A stretch of 39,814 nt of DNA from Bacteroidales bacterium. Its GTDB lineage: Bacteria; Bacteroidota; Bacteroidia; Bacteroidales; VadinHA17. The position numbers were made by a program, and so were the translations under genes. Within the stretch, counting starts at the first letter, position 1; each line of letters begins with the position of its first letter. This document shows positions 8,470 to 17,408 of this stretch, one piece after another. The notes below the pieces were generated by a model. It saw only the letters and a program-made list of their open reading frames with translations, did no database searches and was not told the DNA's origin. The stretch covers positions 1 to 39,814 of the forward strand of contig JANYJP010000024.1 in assembly GCA_025358455.1 (NCBI GenBank). Direction: 5' to 3'.

Positions 8470-10851
8470 TCAGGCGTCAGTATTGATCTTGACTGCTGTC
8501 TGTTGCCTGCTGTCTGTTACCTTATTGGCCGGAAGGCTGAAAGAGAAAGTAGCACCTTTACCAACTTCGCCTTTGGCCCAAACCCGGCCACCATGACGAA
8601 CTATAACACGCTGAACAATAGCCAGACCCACACCATTACCCTCAAACTCTTTGGCACTGTGAAGTCGTTGGAATACGCCAAAAAGTTTATTAACATACTG
8701 CATATCAAATCCTACTCCGTTATCTTTTACAGCGTAGATAATTTCTCCTTCATTTAGTTCATAATCAATGTTAATAGTAGCTCTTTTAGATTTGGATGAA
8801 TATTTTAATGCATTGGATATCAGGTTTGTCATGACTTGCTTAATTGTAGAAGGATCGCCATAAGCAGGTGGCAATGTTTTAACAGTAAAATCGATCTTGT
8901 TTCTTTCTTCATGAGTGGTCAGCTCAGCAAAGACCGACTTTGCAAGTGGATTCATTTCAATTTTTGAAAAGAGAAGTTCTGTTCTTCCGATCCTTGAAAA
9001 AGCAAGCAGATCGTCAATGAGCTGGCCCATATGAATAGAACTTGACTCTACTATTCCCATAATTCTTTTGCCCTCGGCATCCAGAAAGTTACTATAATCT
9101 TCCTTTAAGATTTTGGTAAAACTATGAATAGCCCGCAAAGGCGCTCTTAAATCGTGAGATACCGAATAACTGAAAGCTTCCAGTTCCTTGTTTGCGGCTT
9201 CAAGCTGCGAAGTTCTCTGAATAACCCGTTGTTCAAGTTCTTCATTTAGCATAATGATCTCTTCCTCTGCCTGTTTCCGTTCCGTGATATCCTGAAAAAA
9301 TCCACGAATCATTATTATCTTCCCGCTCTCATCTTTTATAGCTTCTCCAATGGTTCGAATCCAAACTAAATTACCTTTGGCAGTAATAATCTGCATTTCT
9401 TCATCATAAGTAATCCCTTTTTCTGAACATTCATTAAAAACTTTTTTGATTTTCTCCCGCCATTCAGGCGCATAAAAATTAATGCTATCCTCCAACTCAG
9501 GAGAATATCCGGCAGGCATTCCATGAATAGCTGCAACCTCCTCAGACCATTTAACCTTGTTATCATCAATTACAACACTCCAGCCACCGAATTTTGCCAT
9601 TTTTCCTGCTACCCGGAGAAGAGAATAATTGGTTTTCAAAGCTTCCTCAGCATTTACACGTTCAGTAACATCATTTACAAGTACAAGCCGCGCTTTGCGA
9701 TTTTCGTAATCCGTTAAATGAGAAGAAATTTCAACAAAAATAATTTCGCCATTCTTTTTTTTATGTCGCCATATTCCGGCATTATTTAGTTCTTTGGAAG
9801 TGTTAGCAACATCCTTTAAAAGCGAGTCCAGGTCTTCTTTAGGACGAATATCTTTCAAAGTCAATTTCAAAAACTCCTCTTTAGAATAACCATAATTCAA
9901 AATTGCGGCATTATTGACTTCAAGAATTACCAGGGTTTCCAGATCATAAATCCACATGGTCTGGGGATTTCTTTCAAATAAGTTACGATATTTCTTCTCA
10001 CTTTCTTTGAGAGCCAGTGTTGCCAGTTTCCGTTCTGTAATATCGTTTATTGTTGTTATAAAAAACACAGGATTTCCTTCCTTATCACGCTGAAGATAAG
10101 TTGAAACATCTGCGAATACAGTTTTCCCGGTTTTTGAAATGTATCTTTTTTCAAATCGTACCTGATTTGATTTCCCTTCGATTAAAGATTGTAAAAACTC
10201 ATTTGATTTTTTCAGATCATCCGGGTGAGTGATGTCTGCCATGTTTTTTTTCATCAGTTCCTCTTCAGAATATTCTAATAAATTACAAAAGGATCTGTTT
10301 ACATTCAGATTGCCGTTTAACTCTGTAAGCGACTTGCCAACAGGTGAGTTTTGAAATAGATTCCTGAATTTTTCCTCGCTTTCTATCAGAGCTTCATCAA
10401 ATTGTTCCCGTTTTTTAATCTCATCTGATAATTCTCTAATCAGTTGAGATGTATCCGATCTCGACTTTTCGAGATCTTTAACTAACCCTTCTAATTCGTC
10501 TATTTTAATGCTGGCTAACGACTCGAAGCCATCACGCTCTTTTTCAAGGTTTTGTTCAAAATCAAGATGCTCAAGGATTATCGCCAGTATCTGTACAGAA
10601 TTACTGATCAAAAGATGATTTTCTCTCTCTTTCTTCCCAATAAAGACAGCCTCAATGATACCAAAGTGACGTGATAGTGTCCTGATTTCAAAAACAGTAC
10701 CATCATGTTTTCTTTCATTACCCTGAAAATAAAATTTGGCAGGTTTGAAAATATCATTAATCCCTGCTACAAAACGTTCAATGACCTTCTCTTTTTCCTG
10801 AATCTGGGAAAGGTTAAACATTAAGAGAAGCATATTACGTGTCATATTCAT
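8470..10851 (-). CDS. Phytochrome-like sensor histidine kinase: GAF-like, three PAS, HisKA, HATPase
   Basis: Soluble kinase. Numbered from ATG 10851: a weak GAF-like region ~1-100, coiled coil 100-155, PAS ~159-274, PAS ~280-400, PAS ~403-526, HisKA ~546-616 with H566 in SVSHDLRAPLRAI, and HATPase ~655-765 with NLISNALKYS, DNGVGFD and GNGVGLAI. The frame stays open upstream to 10983, but those 44 residues (MPVKSLSVRISQV...) are a shadow of the PAS fragment read in another frame, so I prefer 10851 (793 residues), 31 bases after that fragment ends. The C-terminal tail (VTDSRQQTAVKINTDA) is encoded by repetitive intergenic-type DNA. The likely partner is the Rcp1-like receiver immediately downstream. 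Confidence 0.88.
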   Translation of the reverse strand: MNMTRNMLLLMFNLSQIQEKEKVIERFVAGINDIFKPAKFYFQGNERKHDGTVFEIRTLSRHFGIIEAVFIGKKERENHLLISNSVQILAIILEHLDFEQNLEKERDGFESLASIKIDELEGLVKDLEKSRSDTSQLIRELSDEIKKREQFDEALIESEEKFRNLFQNSPVGKSLTELNGNLNVNRSFCNLLEYSEEELMKKNMADITHPDDLKKSNEFLQSLIEGKSNQVRFEKRYISKTGKTVFADVSTYLQRDKEGNPVFFITTINDITERKLATLALKESEKKYRNLFERNPQTMWIYDLETLVILEVNNAAILNYGYSKEEFLKLTLKDIRPKEDLDSLLKDVANTSKELNNAGIWRHKKKNGEIIFVEISSHLTDYENRKARLVLVNDVTERVNAEEALKTNYSLLRVAGKMAKFGGWSVVIDDNKVKWSEEVAAIHGMPAGYSPELEDSINFYAPEWREKIKKVFNECSEKGITYDEEMQIITAKGNLVWIRTIGEAIKDESGKIIMIRGFFQDITERKQAEEEIIMLNEELEQRVIQRTSQLEAANKELEAFSYSVSHDLRAPLRAIHSFTKILKEDYSNFLDAEGKRIMGIVESSSIHMGQLIDDLLAFSRIGRTELLFSKIEMNPLAKSVFAELTTHEERNKIDFTVKTLPPAYGDPSTIKQVMTNLISNALKYSSKSKRATINIDYELNEGEIIYAVKDNGVGFDMQYVNKLFGVFQRLHSAKEFEGNGVGLAIVQRVIVRHGGRVWAKGEVGKGATFSFSLPANKVTDSRQQTAVKINTDA

Positions 10852-10882
10852 TCGATCTATCTTAATATTAGAATTTTTGATA

Positions 10883-11173
10883 TTAATAATCAGGTAGTCG
10901 TATATCTCCAAAAACTGCCTGTGCACGGGACGGGTCGGTATAATAACCTGAGAAATCCGAACCGATAAGCTCTTCACTGGCACAGCCTGTAATAACCTGA
11001 GTTGGTTTGTTTACTTCCAATATTTTTCCATCAGGCCCGATTGGAACCAACGGACCAAGTCTTGCGTCAATTAAGCCCTGATTATAGGCATTTGATTGTT
11101 TCAGAGCTTCATCAACCTCCTTCATATTACCATCTGCTTTTCCGGTTTTTGCTATTTTTGATTTATCTTTCAT
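10883..11173 (-). CDS. Truncated PAS-domain protein, possible gene remnant
   Basis: 96 residues: a charged N-terminus, then YNQGLIDARLGPLVPIGPDG, KILEVNKPTQ and EELIGSDFSGYYTDPSRA, the first half of a PAS domain of the kind usually placed at the N-terminus of long kinases. It stops at GDIRLPDY where the remaining PAS strands (normally a DYPL...RHRDG region) should follow. The next gene is in a different frame and does not continue the PAS. Most likely a kinase N-terminus cut off by a deletion or frameshift. Two TAnnTTTG boxes upstream suggest it is still transcribed ahead of the downstream kinase. Confidence 0.6.
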   Translation of the reverse strand: MKDKSKIAKTGKADGNMKEVDEALKQSNAYNQGLIDARLGPLVPIGPDGKILEVNKPTQVITGCASEELIGSDFSGYYTDPSRAQAVFGDIRLPDY

Positions 11174-11219
11174 AGCATGGTAAATGTGTACAAATTAATT
11201 GCAGGCAGGGTATTAAACC

Positions 11220-11235
11220 CAAAGATACAAAATTA
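11220..11235 (-). promoter_or_regulatory. Two adjacent -7 boxes upstream of the PAS fragment and kinase
   Basis: On the minus strand TATCTTTG (1227 to 1220 of the 10,000s, i.e. 11227-11220) and TAATTTTG (11235-11228) both match TAnnTTTG, about 50 bases before the ATG at 11173. No firm -33 element is seen. A weak hairpin AAAGGT/ACCTTT lies at 11248-11265, between this site and the upstream kinase stop. Confidence 0.4.
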
Positions 11236-11322
11236 CTGTCATATTTTAAAGGTCATTTAACCTTTGTTTGTAATAGTCTGTCCCTCTTATTAACATTAAA
11301 TGACTATATAATGGCCACTGAT

Positions 11323-14208
11323 TTACAGGCTCTTGTTCTTGTATGGTATTGTGAAGCTGAATTTTGTCCCTTTTCCTAGTTGTGAGGTAAGCCAGATATT
11401 ACCTCCAAGATGCTCGATATAAGCCTTGCATATTGAGAGGCCCAAACCTGTTCCTCCAAACTGTCTTGATTTAGCTCCATCGACCTGGTAGAACCTTTCA
11501 AAAATTTTCTTTTGATGTTCTTCCGGGATTCCAATTCCAGTATCGTTAACGAAAAACTCAAAATAATCATCTTTCAGGTTATATCCAAAATCGATATTTC
11601 CTTTTATAGTGAATTTAAAGGCATTGTTCAACAGGTTTGAAATTACCTGAATCAATTTGGTAGTATCGGTCAACAATTGGCTTTTATCATCATCCAGATC
11701 GATTTTTAGATTTAGTGAAACCCCTGGAGATCTCTCTTTGATTCTGAACTGATCATTCAGACTCCGGAGGGTAGAATTAACGTTCATCATTCTCATATTC
11801 ACCTTTATCTGTCCTGCTTCAATGCTGGCAATATCAACAATATCATTAATGATTGAGAGCAACTGTGTGCCACTCTGTGAAATAATATCAGTATATTGTA
11901 TTCGTTCCTGATCAACCAGTCCTTCTTCATTTAAAAGAGAGGAGAAACCAATTATTGCGTTCATTGGAGTACGTATCTCGTGGGAGACATTATGTAGAAA
12001 TGCTGTCTTTAATCTGTCGCTCTCCTCTGCTTTTTCTTTGGCCGAAATCAGATCCTGTTCTGCCCTTTTCCTTTGAGTTATATCACGGAAACTCCAGACA
12101 CGTCCGACGCTTTTACCAATGATTTTCTGTGGTTGCGAATATCTTTCGAAGAATCTGCCATCTTTAAATTCCAGTAAATCAAATGTTGTAGCCCCGGGTT
12201 CGGCATATAAATGTTTTACATTATTAAGGAAACTATCAGAGTCAATTAACTGATTTTTAACAAATTCAAGTGCTTCATTGTCATTCCCTGTATCGAGAAT
12301 CTTCTCAGGGATCCCCCACATCTCTTTAAATTTCTGATTGAATTGTACAATTTTGCCTTCTGAATCAACAACAAGTAGGCCATCCGCGGTTGATTCAAGA
12401 GTTGCTTTTAGAACTGAAAACGATTTTTCAAGAGCATTTTCTGTATCTTTCCTCGATGTAATATCCTCAACCATTCCAAGAAAAAACTGGACCTCCCCTT
12501 TATTGTTGCGAATAATACTTATAGTAGTTGATCCCCAGAGTATGGATCCATCCTTGCGTATATACTTCTTTTCTGTATGGTAGATCGAAATTTCCTGTGC
12601 TATGAGTTTCATCAATGAAACTTCATCTTTAGATATGTAATCCGGATGCGTGAAATTTTTGAATGTAAACGATTTCAGTTCCTTTTCATCATAACCCGTC
12701 ATATTGCAGAATGATTGATTTGCCCTGACTATTACAAGATCCTTCCCGGTCATAACCATACTGAATGGGCTCTCTTCAAAAATTTTTCTGAATTTTTCTT
12801 CGCTCTCTTTAAGGTTTTCCTCAGCGCGTTTCCTATCAGTTATGTCACGACCTATGGTCTGGTAGTATTTTGCCCCTTCTATATTGACAACTCTTGTGCT
12901 TATTTCTATTGGGAATATTGATCCATCTTTTCTTTTATGAAAAGTTTCAAAAGTTGCAGATTCATTATCATTTATACGCTTTAATTGTTCCTGAAACTGT
13001 ATAAGAGTATGAGGTGCCCGGATATTTTCCAGATCCATGCCAATAATCTCATCACGTGTGTACATATATATTTCAGAAGCCCTGTCATTTGCCTCGACTA
13101 TTTTTAAGTCTTTATCTATAAGCAGTATAATATCATTTGCATATTTTAATATATAGTCGAAATGCCTGACAAGAGCAAGACGATCAAGTTCGTTCTCATA
13201 CTTTTCACGATAATATCTCACACGCTGATTTCTTAAGACAAATCCCAGGAATAAGCCTGAAGTTAATATAAGAAGAGCAAGAATAACCACCCCCATTGTC
13301 ATTTGTTCGTTAAGGGCGGATAAGATTTCGTCGCGATCTATTTTTGCAACCATGAACCATGGCGTGCCGGGAATTTTTTTCATCGCAGCCACTACCCTGA
13401 TTCCCCTGTAATCTATTGCATTCACAGTACCGGTAATACCCTCAATGGCCATTGCAGCGGCCAGGTTCTTAGTTGTAATTGATTTTTTGTAAAGCAGTTC
13501 ACCGTTTTTTATATGTCTCAGTTCATTCAGGTAAACTATTTCATTACCCTCCTTCCTTATAATAAGCGATTCGGCACTTTTACTCGGCGTCGGCCATGTT
13601 TGTATCAACGGAAATAAAACTTTTTGCGGATCTACCCTGAGGGCCATAAGTCCAAGAACCAACGTATCATTTGTACTATGATCAATAAGAGGAATAATAA
13701 GATCGAGATGCACATAACTAACCAGGTTCGCACGATGCAGATCAGTCAGAATTACCTCGCGTTTTTTTATGATACCTGCCAATAAAGGCCTCAGTTGATT
13801 ACCTATTAATGTATCTTTTCCCGGGAAGGCCATCCTAACATTTCCACCGGTGTCAATAAGAAAAACATTTTTATAATCGTAATTTTCAGTCAGTGATTTC
13901 AGGCTCTGGAGAACATTGTCATGTAAAGTCTTGTTTGAAGTCTTCTTAAGAAATTCAGAAATAATTCTGACCAGTAATGTGTTATCCCCTAAAAATTTAG
14001 CATTTCCTAACCGTTCGGTCCGCCATTGTGTTATCTGTCTGATCTTCAAATCTGATATCGCTGATAACTCCTGCTGCTTTTCTTTCAGCAGATTCTCTTT
14101 CTGATTATTATAATACAGGATACCGACAACAATAACACATATTGAGATTAATACAAATACAAGCATCAGAGGCCAGGGGGCAGGAGGTTTTTGTCGGGCT
14201 GAATTCAT
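11323..14208 (-). CDS. Membrane sensor histidine kinase with periplasmic sensor, three PAS, HisKA, HATPase
   Basis: 961 residues. TM1 at about 13-33 and TM2 at about 303-326 bracket a ~270-residue periplasmic sensor that looks Cache-like (GVVILALLILTSG starts TM2). Cytoplasmic part: PAS ~345-460, PAS ~465-590, PAS ~595-715, HisKA ~725-800 with H743 in NVSHEIRTPMN, and HATPase ~845-955 with NLLNNAFKFT, DTGIGIP and GTGLGL. It has no receiver, so it must signal to a separate regulator, possibly the orphan receivers nearby. Its HisKA/HATPase closely resembles that of the hybrid kinase at 3403-6837, for example the shared core SDRLKTAFLHN, so the two are paralogues. It is first in the minus-strand signalling run. 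The ligand is unknown. Confidence 0.93.
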   Translation of the reverse strand: MNSARQKPPAPWPLMLVFVLISICVIVVGILYYNNQKENLLKEKQQELSAISDLKIRQITQWRTERLGNAKFLGDNTLLVRIISEFLKKTSNKTLHDNVLQSLKSLTENYDYKNVFLIDTGGNVRMAFPGKDTLIGNQLRPLLAGIIKKREVILTDLHRANLVSYVHLDLIIPLIDHSTNDTLVLGLMALRVDPQKVLFPLIQTWPTPSKSAESLIIRKEGNEIVYLNELRHIKNGELLYKKSITTKNLAAAMAIEGITGTVNAIDYRGIRVVAAMKKIPGTPWFMVAKIDRDEILSALNEQMTMGVVILALLILTSGLFLGFVLRNQRVRYYREKYENELDRLALVRHFDYILKYANDIILLIDKDLKIVEANDRASEIYMYTRDEIIGMDLENIRAPHTLIQFQEQLKRINDNESATFETFHKRKDGSIFPIEISTRVVNIEGAKYYQTIGRDITDRKRAEENLKESEEKFRKIFEESPFSMVMTGKDLVIVRANQSFCNMTGYDEKELKSFTFKNFTHPDYISKDEVSLMKLIAQEISIYHTEKKYIRKDGSILWGSTTISIIRNNKGEVQFFLGMVEDITSRKDTENALEKSFSVLKATLESTADGLLVVDSEGKIVQFNQKFKEMWGIPEKILDTGNDNEALEFVKNQLIDSDSFLNNVKHLYAEPGATTFDLLEFKDGRFFERYSQPQKIIGKSVGRVWSFRDITQRKRAEQDLISAKEKAEESDRLKTAFLHNVSHEIRTPMNAIIGFSSLLNEEGLVDQERIQYTDIISQSGTQLLSIINDIVDIASIEAGQIKVNMRMMNVNSTLRSLNDQFRIKERSPGVSLNLKIDLDDDKSQLLTDTTKLIQVISNLLNNAFKFTIKGNIDFGYNLKDDYFEFFVNDTGIGIPEEHQKKIFERFYQVDGAKSRQFGGTGLGLSICKAYIEHLGGNIWLTSQLGKGTKFSFTIPYKNKSL

Positions 14209-14263
14209 TAATTTTCCCCGTTATAATTGCTGAATATAATTAAATAATCCCAAATGACTAAAG

Positions 14264-14271
14264 CAAAAGTA
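14264..14271 (-). promoter_or_regulatory. Candidate -7 box for the membrane kinase
   Basis: TACTTTTG on the minus strand matches TAnnTTTG, 56 bases upstream of the kinase ATG. No clear -33 partner. Confidence 0.35.
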
Positions 14272-14325
14272 ATATTTTATGCTGAAAGAAATTAATTAAA
14301 TAATTTTTGAGTATAAGATTCCTCG

Positions 14326-14363
14326 TTAGGTTAGAGCGGGCGGTGCCGCCCGCTCTAACCTAA
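14326..14363. repeat. Perfect palindrome, 18-bp arms with 2-bp centre
   Basis: Arms 14326-14343 (TTAGGTTAGAGCGGGCGG) and 14346-14363 are exact reverse complements around TG. It is GC-rich against an AT-rich background. There is no T-run, so a simple terminator is unlikely. It sits between two minus-strand genes, next to a tandem repeat, and could be a cruciform-forming or mobile hairpin. Confidence 0.8.
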
Positions 14364-14384
14364 CCCTCTATTAAAAAAAGTAAA

Positions 14385-14690
14385 TGTCATTCCGAATGAA
14401 GCGAAGCGGAATGAGGAATCTCCCGATCCCATTACAGTACCAGTTCTGTAGAATCATTTTTAGTCACTAACTAAAGCTAAGTACCAGATTGAATGGTGAT
14501 AATACAAACATCAGATAATGTTATACTTATGATATGTTGTCATTATTAATGAAGCGAAGCGGAATGAGGAATCTCCCGATGCCATTACAGTGCCAGTTCT
14601 GTAGAATCATTTTTGGTCACCAACTAAAGCTGAGTACTATATTGTATGGTGATAATACATGTATCAGATAATGTTGCACATATGAAATGT
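14385..14690. repeat. Tandem duplication of a 153-bp unit
   Basis: Unit 1 (14385-14537) and unit 2 (14538-14690) align throughout, sharing GAAGCGAAGCGGAATGAGGA, CCAGTTCTGTAGAATCATTT, ATGGTGATAATACA and ATCAGATAATGTT with scattered substitutions. A degenerate start of a third unit (TTTTCATTAGCAG, GCGGAGCGAGGAAG) follows. The start of the unit is the CATTCCG...CGGAATG hairpin typical of dispersed Bacteroidetes intergenic repeats and shares CTCCCGATCCCATTA with the 1.7-kb repeat cluster. With the palindrome it fills most of the gene-free stretch 14209-14766. Confidence 0.8.
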
Positions 14691-14766
14691 TTTCATTAGC
14701 AGCAGCAGGAGCGGAGCGAGGAAGCACTCTCCTTTCCATGGCAGATTATCGTGATTATAGGTTCAC

Positions 14767-15225
14767 CTATATTATCTCCATGTTCTCCTGGGTGGTTATC
14801 TTTTCGCAATAATGGCATTTCAGCGAAACATTCTTTTTTGAAACTACTCGGAACCTTGTAGTGACTGATTCAAAATTTGTTATGCATTTGGGATTCATGC
14901 ACTTAGCAATTCCAACAATTGTATCAGGAACTTCAACAACCTTTTTTTCAACAACTTCATAGTCTCTGATAATATTCAATTTGGCATCCGGTGCCACAAG
15001 AGCAATCCTGTTTATATCTTCATCTTCGAAAAAGACTCCTGTTATTTTAATAATAGCTTTTCTCCCCAGTTTTTTACTTTCAAGATTAGTCCCAAATGTT
15101 ATCTGGTTGTCTATCCTGTCAAGCCCAAGTATCTGTATTACTTTGAAAAGATTTTTGGCAGGTACATGGTCAATAACTGTTCCATTTTCAATTGCACTGA
15201 CACTCATTTGTTTTGCTTCCTTCAT
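14767..15225 (-). CDS. pyrI: Aspartate carbamoyltransferase regulatory chain
   Basis: Regulatory subunit that binds nucleotide effectors (CTP, ATP, UTP) and assembles with PyrB into the allosteric aspartate transcarbamoylase. From ATG 15225: the nucleotide-binding half starts SVSAIENGTVIDHVPA and continues with IKITGVFFED; the zinc half has CMNPKC and CHYC, giving the four Cys ligands. The frame is open to an ATG at 15264, inside pyrB, but 15225 gives the family's usual N-terminus, lies 14 bases after the pyrB stop and has a purine-rich AAAGGG upstream. 152 residues, normal length. It is translated with pyrB as one operon. Confidence 0.96.
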   Translation of the reverse strand: MKEAKQMSVSAIENGTVIDHVPAKNLFKVIQILGLDRIDNQITFGTNLESKKLGRKAIIKITGVFFEDEDINRIALVAPDAKLNIIRDYEVVEKKVVEVPDTIVGIAKCMNPKCITNFESVTTRFRVVSKKNVSLKCHYCEKITTQENMEII

Positions 15226-15239
15226 CTTTCTGCCCTTTC

Positions 15240-16148
15240 TTATTTTATTCCTAATAATGAACACAATATAGCCTGACGGGTAAAGACCCCATTCAGGGCC
15301 TGTTCGAAATAGTAAGCTTTAGGATTGCTGTCTACATCCTGATGTATCTCATTTACCCTGGGCAGGGGATGCAGTATGCGCATATTTGGCCTGGTATTTT
15401 TCAGCATTGAATTCCTGAGTACATATACATTTTTAACCTTCTCATATTCAATCGGATCTGAAAACCTCTCTTTTTGCACCCTTGTCATATATATAATATC
15501 GGCCGTGGATATTATATCTGTGAAGTCACTATGCTCATAATATTTTAGACCAAGATTATCGAGGTATAGTTTAAATTCATCCGGCATTTTCAGCTCCTCA
15601 GGTGAAATGAAATTGAATGTGGTGTTCCACCGCGACATAGCCATTACAAGAGAATGAACTGTCCTTCCGTATTTCAGATCACCAACCATGAAAATATTCA
15701 GATTATCCAGTTTCCCCTGCGTCTTGCGGATCGAATACAGGTCGAGAAGAGTCTGGGATGGATGCTGATTAGCACCATCTCCTGCATTGATTACAGGCAC
15801 AGATGAAACTTCGCTGGCAAACCTTGCACTACCTTCTATCGGATGTCGTATCACAATCAGATCACAATAGTTACTGACCATCTTTATAGTATCATTCAGA
15901 GTTTCCCCTTTAGAAACGCTTGAGTTTGAAGAATCTGAGAATCCGATTATTTTTCCTCCTAACCTGTTTATTGCACTTTCAAAACTTAATCTGGTGCGGG
16001 TTGATGGCTCAAAAAATAAAGTCGCTATGACTTTTCCCTCGAGCAACTTACGGGTTGGTTCCTTTTCAAATTCTTCTGTCAGATCAAGTATCCTCAGGAT
16101 CTCCTCTGTTGAAAAATCATCTATTGATACTAAGCTTCTGTTTTTCAT
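15240..16148 (-). CDS. pyrB: Aspartate carbamoyltransferase catalytic chain
   Basis: Catalyses carbamoyl phosphate + aspartate to N-carbamoyl-aspartate, the committed step of de novo pyrimidine synthesis, in the cytosol. Motifs: carbamoyl-phosphate site [15 protein letters not shown], the 80s-loop [19 protein letters not shown], the aspartate-domain start [14 protein letters not shown] and the C-terminal HPLPRVNEI. 302 residues, the family's normal length. pyrI follows at once, so this is the class B enzyme (PyrB6PyrI6). The pathway's CTP end is served by pyrG further on in this window, which makes CTP, the feedback inhibitor. Confidence 0.98.
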   Translation of the reverse strand: MKNRSLVSIDDFSTEEILRILDLTEEFEKEPTRKLLEGKVIATLFFEPSTRTRLSFESAINRLGGKIIGFSDSSNSSVSKGETLNDTIKMVSNYCDLIVIRHPIEGSARFASEVSSVPVINAGDGANQHPSQTLLDLYSIRKTQGKLDNLNIFMVGDLKYGRTVHSLVMAMSRWNTTFNFISPEELKMPDEFKLYLDNLGLKYYEHSDFTDIISTADIIYMTRVQKERFSDPIEYEKVKNVYVLRNSMLKNTRPNMRILHPLPRVNEIHQDVDSNPKAYYFEQALNGVFTRQAILCSLLGIK

Positions 16149-16186
16149 TGGTTTGGAACATTATCGGAATTAGGATGGCCTAACAT

Positions 16187-16194
16187 CAAAATTA
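16187..16194 (-). promoter_or_regulatory. Candidate -7 box for pyrBI
   Basis: TAATTTTG on the minus strand matches TAnnTTTG, 39 bases before the pyrB ATG. No attenuator-like hairpin is visible between it and the gene. Confidence 0.35.
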
Positions 16195-16262
16195 CTCAAG
16201 AATTGTCAGATCGCCGATACCTGTTAATAATTAATTTAAAACTTTTGGTTTTATAGTATCCC

Positions 16263-16874
16263 TTAACGCGTTTCAAGATATTTGTATTCCAAGCCTGTTA
16301 TTCTTGAAAGACGCGTCAGAATTTTTTCCCGTGATGAGGCCCTGAAATTGACTTTAATCCTGCATTCAAGATTAAAAGACTGGTCTGTCTGGCCTATTGT
16401 CTCATCTTTAAGAATTTTCATAACATCGTTCATAGAAATGTATGGATAAGTAATCTCATAAAATTCCTGAAGAGTGCAATCAATGATCTCAGCGTTTTGA
16501 ATAGCTGACTCAGCAGCAGATTTGTATGCATTAATTAATCCGCTTACTCCTAATAGTGTTCCCCCAAAGTACCTTGTAACAACAATAAGAATATTTGTAA
16601 GGCCATATGAATTAATCTGGCCCAGAATTGGCCTTCCTGCAGTGCCAGATGGTTCACCGTCATCGTTTGCACGCCAGTTAAGTCTTTCCTGACCAAGCAT
16701 ATAGGCAAAACAATGATGCCTTGCCTCATGGTGCTCTTTCCTTAATGTATCTATAATTGGTTTAATCTCTTCCTGATCAGAAACAGGATAGGCAAAAGCA
16801 ATAAAGCGACTTCCTTTCTCCTTAAATATGCCCTCCGATGGAGACGAGATTGTTTTATAAGTATCAGAATCCAT
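16263..16874 (-). CDS. yigZ: YigZ/IMPACT family protein
   Basis: Member of the UPF0029 family. The N-terminal domain shows the conserved KGSRFIAFAYPV, HHCFAYMLG, NDDGEPSGTAGRPIL and VTRYFGGTLLGVSGL, and the C-terminal half is the ferredoxin-like domain (FYEITYPYISMNDVMKIL). 203 residues, normal for the bacterial form. The eukaryotic relative IMPACT regulates GCN2; the bacterial role is not firmly known, with translation or nucleotide binding proposed. It is divergent from the GroES-like gene, sharing a 139-bp intergenic region. Confidence 0.93.
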   Translation of the reverse strand: MDSDTYKTISSPSEGIFKEKGSRFIAFAYPVSDQEEIKPIIDTLRKEHHEARHHCFAYMLGQERLNWRANDDGEPSGTAGRPILGQINSYGLTNILIVVTRYFGGTLLGVSGLINAYKSAAESAIQNAEIIDCTLQEFYEITYPYISMNDVMKILKDETIGQTDQSFNLECRIKVNFRASSREKILTRLSRITGLEYKYLETR

Positions 16875-16986
16875 TGATTTAAATAGGATATATGGGTTTA
16901 TTTTTATTGAAGGAGGTAATATATAACCCTTTACTGCAATATTAATTAATTCTGCCAGTCAGAATACTGATTAATATAAAAAATAA

Positions 16987-16994
16987 TACATTTG
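16987..16994 (+). promoter_or_regulatory. Candidate -7 box for the GroES-like gene
   Basis: TACATTTG matches TAnnTTTG and lies 20 bases before ATG 17014, which supports the ATG over the TTG at 17002. Confidence 0.4.
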
Positions 16995-17013
16995 TTTGTA
17001 ATTGATATTCCAT

Positions 17014-17397
17014 ATGAGTGTATTATTAGATGAAAAGGATTTAAAGAAGCTGATTGTTATTGGAGACAGGATTCTGATTAAACCAAAAGTTCCTCAGTCA
17101 AAGACAAAAAGTGGTCTGCTTCTTCCTCCCGGAGTTAATGAAAACGAAAAGGTACAGATTGGATTTGTTGTGAAAGTTGGTCCGGGATATCCTATTCCTT
17201 CTGTGAGTGACAATGATGAACCATGGAAAAACACTTCTGATGAGCCAAAATATGTTCCGCTTCAACCTAAGGAAGGCGATCAGGCGGTTTATCTTCAGAA
17301 TAGTGCCATTGAAATTGAATTCAATAAGGAAAAGTATATAGTGGTCCCCCATTCGGCAATATTGCTTTTATTACGAGATGATGGACTTTTCCTATAA
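17014..17397 (+). CDS. GroES-like co-chaperonin fold protein (not canonical GroES)
   Basis: 127 residues with the Cpn10 beta-barrel signature: VIGDRILIKPKVPQSKTKSG, LLLPPGV, then EKVQIGFVVKVGPG, and at the end GDQAVYLQNSAIEIEF and YIVVPHSAILLLLR. Canonical GroES is about 95 residues. This one carries an N-terminal extension and a ~30-residue insertion (YPIPSVSDNDEPWKN region) between the two barrel halves. No groEL is adjacent. It may be a second, specialised Cpn10 paralogue. The start is ATG 17014; an in-frame TTG at 17002 is less likely. The next gene, a receiver, starts 11 bases after the stop, so the two are probably co-transcribed. Confidence 0.82.
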   Translation: MSVLLDEKDLKKLIVIGDRILIKPKVPQSKTKSGLLLPPGVNENEKVQIGFVVKVGPGYPIPSVSDNDEPWKNTSDEPKYVPLQPKEGDQAVYLQNSAIEIEFNKEKYIVVPHSAILLLLRDDGLFL

Positions 17398-17408
17398 TAT
17401 AAGCTGAT

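Noticed and set aside
10852-10983. 44-residue N-terminal extension of the phytochrome-like kinase
   Set aside because: It overlaps the PAS fragment in another frame and has no similarity to kinase N-termini; ATG 10851 is the better start.
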